From DUOX01 sp050944015 (GTDB lineage: Bacteria; Bacillota; Clostridia; Oscillospirales; Oscillospiraceae): DNA of 64,000 bases. Below, piece by piece: positions 58,751-64,000 of this stretch. The translations under genes and the position numbers were made by a program. The stretch spans positions 19,845-83,844 of the forward strand of contig JBMNQG010000002.1 of the NCBI GenBank assembly GCA_050944015.1. Direction: 5' to 3'. Positions within the stretch are counted from its first letter, which is position 1. The number at the start of each line of letters is the position of its first letter. The notes below the pieces were generated by a model. It was given only the letters and a program-made list of their open reading frames with translations, was not told the origin of the DNA and searched no databases.

Positions 58751-59722
58751 TCAGAAGTTTAGTGCCAAGGCGATTTTGTTGGCGGCGGCCTGAAGTTCGG
58801 TCACACTCGGCGCACAGGGCGCGCACGTCGGCTTTTCCGGCTCCTTCATGTGCAGGTACTCCTTGTAGGCTTTACGCGTGTCACTGGGGCGGCTGTGACC
58901 TAACAGGTTGGCGAGCGCCCGGGCATCTGCGCCGCCTTTCAGTGCGAGGGCGGCGCAGGTGTGCCGGAGATCTACGAAGCGGACGTGCGCTAAGCCAGCG
59001 TGCGCTATAATCTTGCTGTGCAGCAGACGCACCATGTTGGGTGAATAGGGCTTCAGCGTCCCCGGATGAACGAACATGCAGGGGTGGCTGGGGTGCCGCG
59101 CGTGCTCCCCGGCCAGCAGCCCTGTCACTTCCTCCGTTAGCGTAATTGTCCGAGTTTTCGTATCATACTCGATCAGCCTGCCGCACTCCACCATCCTCTG
59201 TTCTGCGACGGCGAGGGTGCGATTTTCCATGTCCAGGTCGCTCCATTTAAGGGCGATCAGCTCACGCTGGCGCAGGCCGCAGGTCAATTCCAGCGCGAAC
59301 ATAGGCAGATGCCCCAGCTCGTCGGCGGCGTCCAGATACGCCTCCACCTCGTCTGCGGTCAGGACATTGTGCGTCTGCGGTTTCGACCTGGCGCAGCGGA
59401 AGGCGTTTGCCGGATTTTCAGAGATCAGCCCTTGGGTGACCGCCGGGGCGAGGCATTGATACAGCAGGCGATGGATGTGCCGCATGGTTTCATCCGACAG
59501 TCCCGGATAGCCGGCGCTTTCCGGGCGGTGGCTGCCGGAGGTCTTGCAATGTTCGAGAAAGAGGCTCACGTCCTCGGCCATGAGTGCGGCGAGCTCGATT
59601 TCTCCAAGTCCTGGGTTGATATGATTTTGCATAACGTACCTATACGCCGCCAGTGTGGCCGGACGGACGGAGGGCCTGGCGCAGGCTTCCAGCCAATGCT
59701 GTGTCCACTCTTGTACGGTCAT
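58751..59722 (-). CDS. Tyrosine recombinase with catalytic domain but no arm-binding domain
   Basis: 323 aa. It begins in the core-binding domain (MTVQEWTQHWLEACARPSVR) and contains a complete catalytic set: LTCGLRQRELIALKWSDLD, VDLRHTCAALALKGG, NLLGHSRPSDTRKAYKEYL. Its ATG overlaps the stop of the upstream recombinase-like gene by 4 nt. The upstream protein has what this one lacks, so the two may work together or may derive from one split or duplicated integrase. It lies 3.2 kb from attR. Confidence 0.85.
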   Translation of the reverse strand: MTVQEWTQHWLEACARPSVRPATLAAYRYVMQNHINPGLGEIELAALMAEDVSLFLEHCKTSGSHRPESAGYPGLSDETMRHIHRLLYQCLAPAVTQGLISENPANAFRCARSKPQTHNVLTADEVEAYLDAADELGHLPMFALELTCGLRQRELIALKWSDLDMENRTLAVAEQRMVECGRLIEYDTKTRTITLTEEVTGLLAGEHARHPSHPCMFVHPGTLKPYSPNMVRLLHSKIIAHAGLAHVRFVDLRHTCAALALKGGADARALANLLGHSRPSDTRKAYKEYLHMKEPEKPTCAPCAPSVTELQAAANKIALALNF

Positions 59723-60624
59723 AATTCCATCTCCTTAAAGTTTAGTTGCAGGTCGCGGAAACCGATGGTGGGCAGTCGCGCCCGCTTGAGCATTTGCCGG
59801 TGCAGGTAATAGAAGCGGTGGGGTGTGTAGGGCTCGCCGGTCTTGCCGTCGAGGAAGACACAATGGCTTTCCAGGTGCTTTTCGTGTTCCGCCACAAGAT
59901 GCTCCGCTGCCTTATTCGAGAGAGTAAGCAGACGGCTGCCAAGGATGATCTGCCTCGACTGCATATCAAAAGCGGCCCACGGAAGGGCAAACAACTCGCC
60001 TTGCCGCAGACCGCTTGACAGTCCGACATATATCATTGGGAGAATGCCCATTTCCTCAGCAGCATCCAAGTAGCGCCGCACCTGCCCTGGGCGGAGCTGT
60101 TTCGGCTCGCGTCCCCGCTCCGTGGGGACGGTACAGTTTGTGGCGGGATTGGTAAAGATCAGCCGCTCTCTGCAGGCTTCATCCAAAATTCGCCGGAGCA
60201 GTAAATGAACGCACCAAACGCTTCGGCTGCCGAGGCCGCTTTGCGGAAGTGATGCATAAAACTCCCGCACCCGCTTTTCCGTCAGGTCGCCGAGCGCCAC
60301 GTCCGATAACTCCGGCGAAATGTGATGGAAGATGAGGTTCCGGTAGCCGCCCTCGGTGTTGGGCTTTGCCCTGCCCTCGGCGTGGGTGCGGAACCATTCC
60401 TCCGCCCATTCGCCGACGGTGTAGGCGCTTGCCCGTTCGAAGTCCATCCACTCGGACTCCTCCCGAAGCCTTTGAAGCTGCTCTTGTGCCTCGGTTTCGC
60501 TCCCGGCGTATGCACTGCGGACGATGTATTTCCCGGTTTTCCGGTGCTTACCCATGGTCAGCCGCGTCTCCCAGCGCCCGTCCTTCCGCTGGCGGATGCA
60601 GCCGGTTCTCTTTTTCCCTGCCAT
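59719..60624 (-). CDS. Tyrosine recombinase truncated before the catalytic tyrosine
   Basis: 301 aa. The N-terminal AP2-like arm-binding domain (RTGCIRQRKDGRWETRLTMG), the core-binding domain and the first half of the catalytic domain (LSSGLRQGELFALPW) are intact. It ends IGFRDLQLNFKEMEL, where relatives continue FRDLRHT; the second Arg, both His and the Tyr are missing. Catalysis alone is therefore impossible. GGAGGGCAAAACT precedes the ATG. The protein may still bind att arms and cooperate with the overlapping downstream recombinase. Confidence 0.82.
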   Translation of the reverse strand: MAGKKRTGCIRQRKDGRWETRLTMGKHRKTGKYIVRSAYAGSETEAQEQLQRLREESEWMDFERASAYTVGEWAEEWFRTHAEGRAKPNTEGGYRNLIFHHISPELSDVALGDLTEKRVREFYASLPQSGLGSRSVWCVHLLLRRILDEACRERLIFTNPATNCTVPTERGREPKQLRPGQVRRYLDAAEEMGILPMIYVGLSSGLRQGELFALPWAAFDMQSRQIILGSRLLTLSNKAAEHLVAEHEKHLESHCVFLDGKTGEPYTPHRFYYLHRQMLKRARLPTIGFRDLQLNFKEMEL

Positions 60625-60772
60625 AGTTTTGCCCTCCTGTCAGCAAGACACAATACCACAGGGGGGCGGGAATATCCAGAGAAAGATCCGGCAAAAGAAC
60701 GGCCCTGTTTATCTTCCAAAAGCTATGTTATACTGAAGACATAATAACTATGAAAAATCCGGGCGGTGGCAT

Positions 60773-61495
60773 ATGCAGAACAGATATACGGGAGATATCG
60801 GTGATTTCGGGAAGCTTGGCCTGCTCCGAACACTCGCTGCAGACGGGTTTCTTGTGGGCATCAATTGGTACCGCACGCCGGATGAGACTCACAACGACGA
60901 TGGCCGTCATACCGGCTATCTGAAAAAGCCGGAGTTCAGAAGCTGTGATGTGCAGCTATGGAATACCCTTGGAGAAATCGTTGAGTCCGGCATTCGGGAA
61001 GTGTATGCGCTGGAGACTTCGGGCCTGCTCAAGGCAAATTTCTATGCTCGGCCTTTGGATTTGTCGGGCACGAACAGAACGGAACGGGAAGCGCTCCGCT
61101 GGGAATGGCACTGTCTCGCGATGGAAAGGCTGTGCAAATGTGATGTAGTATTTGTGGACCCGGATAACGGGTTAATCGTGCCGTCTGCCGAGAATACGCC
61201 AAGGAGCAACAAATATGTGTTGCCGCGTGAACTTGCCGACTGCTATCAAAACGGGGCAAGCGTGATTTACTATCAGCATAAAGCGCGCCGTTCCGATGAT
61301 TTTTATATCGAACAGCACAAACAGCTTATTTCCTCCAGAGACTTTCCCCGCGCCGCTGGAATGGGATTGAAATTCATCACAACATCGCAGAGGTTCTATT
61401 TCTTCATCTTGCAGCCAAAACACGCTTCACAAATTCATGAGAGCGTGCGGCAGATGCTGGGAACAGACTGGCGGAAGCATTTCGAGCTGTACTGA
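60773..61495 (+). CDS. Unknown protein with a DPDNG motif
   Basis: 240 aa. MQNRYTGDIGDFGKLGLLRT and CDVVFVDPDNGLIVPSAENT are distinctive; the second looks like motif IV of a Rossmann-fold methylase, and the overall pattern recalls three-Cys-motif partner (TcmP)-like proteins of defence loci. No clear SAM-binding glycine loop is seen. GGTGGC precedes the ATG. It diverges from the recombinase pair across a 148-bp gap that contains a TATACT box near 60729. Function unknown. Confidence 0.65.
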   Translation: MQNRYTGDIGDFGKLGLLRTLAADGFLVGINWYRTPDETHNDDGRHTGYLKKPEFRSCDVQLWNTLGEIVESGIREVYALETSGLLKANFYARPLDLSGTNRTEREALRWEWHCLAMERLCKCDVVFVDPDNGLIVPSAENTPRSNKYVLPRELADCYQNGASVIYYQHKARRSDDFYIEQHKQLISSRDFPRAAGMGLKFITTSQRFYFFILQPKHASQIHESVRQMLGTDWRKHFELY

Positions 61496-61516
61496 CGCTT
61501 TTCTCCGCCGGAAGGG

Positions 61517-61600
61517 TTTTAATTTTGATGTCCTGCGTCTTGATGATATATTTCCCCTCCATCTGGTGGGGTAGGGTGCGCCGCCTGGTGGAGCGCGGCG
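61517..61600 (+). repeat. Dispersed element repeat, copy D
   Basis: TTTTAATTTTGATGTCCTGC, then GTCTTGATGATATATTTCCC, CTCCATCTGGTGGGGTAGGG and TGCGCC. Lies between the DPDNG gene and the NERD gene. Confidence 0.75.
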
Positions 61601-61689
61601 GAGTTCGTTTTATCGTCAGAGAAAATTGGACTTCTCGGGCGCGGCTAAGGTGAGGTTGGATTTCTATAAATACAATGTGAGGTTATGCT

Positions 61690-62634
61690 ATGGGACTGTT
61701 TGACAAAATTAAGGGACCAGCGTTCCTGAAAGACGATAGCGAAGCTGAACGCCAACTGACCGCGCTGCAAGAATTGCGGAAAACCGCAGCCGGTGATCTG
61801 GCAGAAGAGCTGGACCAGGAGATACGTCAGGTGAATGCCGGGATCTACGGAGAGAATGTGGTCAGGTATGAACTGGAGAACAGCCATATCCCGATGATTG
61901 TGTTACATGACATTTTTCTGGAACACGAAGGGCTTACGGCACAGATCGATTATCTCATCGTCACACGCAAGCACCAGTTTATTCTTGAATGCAAGAACCT
62001 TTTTGGCAATATCGAGGTCAGTTCTTCCGGCGATTTTATTCGCACGGTTTCTTTTGGACGTCGCACGAAAAAAGAAGGAATCTATTCACCGATTACACAG
62101 AACCGCAGACATCTGGAACTGATTAAACAGATTCGCGGGGCGGAGAAGGGCAATTTTTTATCAAAAACCCTGTTTGAAAAGAATTTTTACAATAATTATC
62201 GATCCGTTGTCGTTCTGGCGAATCCCAAGACTGTCCTCAATGCTCGGTACGCGAAAAAAGAAGTGCGGGATCAGGTGATTCGCGCGGATCAGCTTGCGGA
62301 GTATATTCGGAAAGCCGACGCAGACCCGAACGCGGTGGCTTCCAGCGAGAAGGATATGGAGGCACTGGCTCAGTTTTTTCTCAGTATTCATCAGCAGCCG
62401 AAGATTGATTATACGGCAAAGTTCCGCGAGGCCTGTAACACGGAGGCAGCGTCGGTCGAGGAGACAGAATCCGTCGCGGTACCCACTGCTGCCGGTGATC
62501 CGGCTGTCATCCTGTGCCCAAAATGTGGAGCGCCAATGATTCTGCGCAAAGCGATGAAAGGGCCCAACGCGGGCAAGGAGTTTTACGGATGCGCAAACTT
62601 CCCGAAATGCAGGGGGATCGTTCAGATTCAATAA
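61690..62634 (+). CDS. NERD-domain nuclease-like protein with zinc ribbon
   Basis: 314 aa. The NERD domain spans about residues 50-190: GENVVRYELE, GLTAQIDYLIVTRKHQFILE followed by CKNLFGN, with the D...ExK-like pattern of related nucleases. The C-terminus (residues ~275-312) has CPKCGAPMILRKAMKG and FYGCANFPKCRG, a topoisomerase-type zinc ribbon that should bind single-stranded nucleic acid. The combination is common on mobile elements. TTGGAC and TATAAA boxes at 61627 and 61664 may be its promoter. Confidence 0.86.
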   Translation: MGLFDKIKGPAFLKDDSEAERQLTALQELRKTAAGDLAEELDQEIRQVNAGIYGENVVRYELENSHIPMIVLHDIFLEHEGLTAQIDYLIVTRKHQFILECKNLFGNIEVSSSGDFIRTVSFGRRTKKEGIYSPITQNRRHLELIKQIRGAEKGNFLSKTLFEKNFYNNYRSVVVLANPKTVLNARYAKKEVRDQVIRADQLAEYIRKADADPNAVASSEKDMEALAQFFLSIHQQPKIDYTAKFREACNTEAASVEETESVAVPTAAGDPAVILCPKCGAPMILRKAMKGPNAGKEFYGCANFPKCRGIVQIQ

Positions 62635-62747
62635 TGAGGGGAGTGCGCGCAGCATAGAGTCATCGGCTTTCTTTATTTGCTGAATGAGATAACGTAGTGG
62701 ATAAACTTCCATTTTTGCCGCCCCGTGAAACGCTGAAAAATACGCAG

Positions 62748-62791
62748 AAAATCCCCTCAAAATCCCCTCAAAATCCCCTCAAAATCCCCTC
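62748..62791 (+). repeat. Four tandem AAAATCCCCTC repeats near attR
   Basis: The 11-bp unit AAAATCCCCTC is repeated exactly four times, 166 bp from attR. One helical turn per unit fits an array bound by one protein, such as a recombinase arm domain or excisionase. The stretch 62635-62961 has no gene; further short GGCGC/CAGCGCC repeats lie at 62910-62945. Confidence 0.75.
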
Positions 62792-62956
62792 TGAAACCGC
62801 ATGTATTCTTTAAATACGCAGACTCAAGACCCAAGATACAACCCAATATACGAAACTTTGGAGTGGACACGGCACCGCACGAGAGTGCCGGAGAGGAAGC
62901 GGGAGCGCAGGAAACGGCGCTAAACAGCGCCGGACAGCGCCAAACAAAAGCTCGGG

Positions 62957-62972
62957 GCCTACTTTGGGAGCA
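62957..62972 (+). other. Right attachment site (attR)
   Basis: GCCTACTTTGGGAGCA; shares the core CTTTGGGAGCA (62962-62972) with attL. Confidence 0.85.
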
Positions 62973-63007
62973 GGATGCCGCAGGTTCGAATCCTGTCACT
63001 CCGACCA
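62962..63007 (+). pseudogene. 3' half of the disrupted host tRNA-Pro(UGG)
   Basis: Anticodon loop and 3' stem TTTGGGA-GCAGG, variable loop ATGCC, T arm GCAGG-TTCGAAT-CCTGT, acceptor CACTCCG, A, CCA. The acceptor pairs perfectly (one G-T) with CGGGGTG of the left half at 24093-24099. The host terminator follows 7 bp downstream. Confidence 0.88.
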
Positions 63008-63014
63008 CAGCGAA

Positions 63015-63043
63015 GACCGTCGACAACAGTCGGCGGTCTTTTT
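63015..63043 (+). terminator. Original terminator of the host tRNA-Pro gene
   Basis: GACCGTCGAC, AACA loop, GTCGGCGGTC, then TTTTT. Confidence 0.85.
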
Positions 63044-63173
63044 CTTTCAAACGTCAGCAAGTTTTGTCAATACGCGTTAACAAATTGTATCGGCCGCGGG
63101 TGTATTCATTGTTTTTCACATAGTCAATTTTTTGAACAAATGAATCGTGAAAATATTGACATTCCAAGGTTTT

Positions 63174-63202
63174 TTGTCACATTCGACTAGACATATTCTA
63201 AT
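63174..63202 (+). promoter_or_regulatory. Candidate rnfC promoter
   Basis: TTGTCA (63174-63179), 17 bp, TCTAAT (63197-63202); an alternative -35, TTGACA, lies at 63156-63161. TGTTAA occurs twice nearer the gene (about 63253 and 63264) and could be part of a redox-regulator site. The gap 63044-63287 is otherwise empty. Confidence 0.4.
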
Positions 63203-63287
63203 TATTATGATAACATAACAGGGTTGAAAAAACAGCGCTAAAATCCACTTCCTGTTAAATATTTGTTAATTAATTTGAGGTGATTGC

Positions 63288-64000
63288 ATGCCATTCAAAT
63301 TCCACGGCGGGGTGCATCCAGACGGCAAAAAATCCCCTGCCGACAAAATCGAAATAACCCCCCTGGTTCCCCCGCCTCATGTCGTGATACCAATGTCCTT
63401 ACATATCGGCGCACCATGCCGACCGGTTGTAAAAGTGGGGGATACCGTAAAACTCGGTCAAAAAATAGGAGATACTGAAGCTCCTGTTTCCGCGCCCATA
63501 CATGCTTCAGTTTCCGGGAAAGTAATAGCTGTCGAGCCGAGGCTCACCCCTGCCGGAACCATGGTCACCTCCGTAGTCATCGAAAACGACGGGATGGACA
63601 CCCCATGCGAGACCATGGCACCCCATTCCGAGGAGGAATTGTCCGACCCGGAGGCTATAGCAGCCTTGATACGGGAGGCCGGTATTGTGGGCATGGGCGG
63701 AGCCACCTTCCCCACCGCCTTTAAAATCACCAGCGGCAAGGGCAAAGTGGACACGCTTATAATCAACGGTGCCGAGTGCGAGCCCTACATAACAAGCGAT
63801 TACCGCACCATGCTGGAGCATCCCGAAGAGGTGCTGGGCGGCATCAGGCTTTTAATGAAAGCCTGCGGCGTCACTCAGGCGTTTTTTGCCATTGAGGACA
63901 ACAAAGCCGACGCCATCAAACTACTGAAATCGAAAAATCCCCAGAACAGCGGGATTAACATACTGCCCCTGAAAACCCGTTATCCCCAGGGCGCTGAAAA
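63288..64000 (+). CDS. rnfC: Rnf electron transport complex subunit RnfC, N-terminal part
   Basis: The plus strand is open from ATG 63288 (GAGGTGATTGC before it) to the window edge, 237 residues of a protein usually near 440. FKFHGGVHPDGKKSPADKIE, HIGAPCRPVVKVGDTVKLGQ (barrel-sandwich hybrid), GIVGMGGATFPTAFKI (the FMN/NADH-binding glycine loop) and LIINGAECEPYITSDYRTML are RnfC signatures. RnfC holds the NAD site of the Rnf complex, which couples ferredoxin oxidation to ion pumping. The rest of the operon would lie beyond the window. Confidence 0.95.
   Translation, partial: MPFKFHGGVHPDGKKSPADKIEITPLVPPPHVVIPMSLHIGAPCRPVVKVGDTVKLGQKIGDTEAPVSAPIHASVSGKVIAVEPRLTPAGTMVTSVVIENDGMDTPCETMAPHSEEELSDPEAIAALIREAGIVGMGGATFPTAFKITSGKGKVDTLIINGAECEPYITSDYRTMLEHPEEVLGGIRLLMKACGVTQAFFAIEDNKADAIKLLKSKNPQNSGINILPLKTRYPQGAE

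Larger units (their letters stand above)
24123..62972. mobile_element. Integrative mobilizable element in tRNA-Pro (~38.8 kb)
   Basis: Bounded by the attL/attR core and by the two halves of one tRNA. It contains three tyrosine recombinase genes, an excisionase, a MobP-type relaxase, an oriT-like region, a Rep-like gene, DUF6550/DUF6809 proteins common on Firmicute elements, an RNA polymerase module and defence-like islands. No VirB4, VirD4 or mating-pore genes are visible, so transfer would need a helper. Base composition changes repeatedly across modules, pointing to a mosaic. Confidence 0.85.

Noticed and set aside
29361..61600. Insertion sequence explaining the dispersed repeat
   Set aside because: No transposase, terminal inverted repeats or target duplications accompany the copies.
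62748..62791. CRISPR-like array
   Set aside because: The 11-bp units are directly adjacent with no spacers and no cas genes are present.

Overview
The window suggests a spore-forming, strictly anaerobic Clostridia-type Firmicute, probably of the Oscillospiraceae/Ruminococcaceae kind, with a fairly GC-rich chromosome. The signs are pyruvate:ferredoxin oxidoreductase (1-1375), SpoIID, CIRCE-controlled hrcA-grpE-dnaK-dnaJ, Rex, an IscS/IscU pair, butyrate kinase and RnfC (63288 to the end). No species can be named from this sequence alone.

Core chromosome, 1-24.1 kb: nifJ (minus); yloU/fakA-like pair; a membrane protein; spoIID; the heat-shock operon behind a CIRCE operator; cysK divergent from an IscR-like Rrf2 regulator; mnmE; an SLH-domain protein behind rex; iscS-iscU-buk; an ECF sigma/anti-sigma pair; dusB, exodeoxyribonuclease III and trmB; then a tRNA-Pro locus. 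Core sequence resumes at 63.0 kb with rnfC.

Mobile element, 24123-62972 (about 38.8 kb): it sits inside a tRNA-Pro(UGG) gene. The 5' 41 nt remain at 24093-24133 and the 3' half lies at 62962-63007. Joining them rebuilds a perfect 76-nt tRNA with an intact anticodon stem. Just inside the left junction the element carries a different, complete tRNA-Pro(UGG) (24162-24237), placed so that the host tRNA promoter can transcribe it. The element therefore seems to destroy one tRNA and supply another. Its mobility genes are a tyrosine integrase plus excisionase (27.8-29.3 kb), a MobP-type relaxase fused to Sel1-like repeats, a small accessory protein, an oriT-like region and a Rep-like HTH gene. A second pair of overlapping tyrosine recombinases lies near the right end. 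No conjugation pore genes are visible, so it looks like a mobilizable rather than self-transmissible element.

Cargo: (i) 32953-36905, a roughly 1020-aa single-chain RNA polymerase of the QDE-1/YonO two-barrel type (DYDGD catalytic loop, DGxGxxS and QIRxxxxKG motifs) overlapping an unknown 298-aa partner gene; this is the most unusual system in the window. (ii) 38.0-41.9 kb, an AT-richer cassette of an adenine methylase, a frameshifted DUF1998 protein and two unknown genes, which truncates a DUF523 gene. (iii) 43.8-57.75 kb, an island bounded by two copies of a small gene and holding a WYL regulator, a tightly coupled four-gene operon (Cys-rich protein, DUF6361-like protein, double-HKD PLD nuclease, SNF2-like helicase), a uracil-glycosylase-like protein, a 2H phosphoesterase, a 794-aa protein with a long glycine-rich hydrophobic segment, and several gene remnants. 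It looks like a defence island. A dispersed repeat occurs at least four times in the element and may mark module joints.
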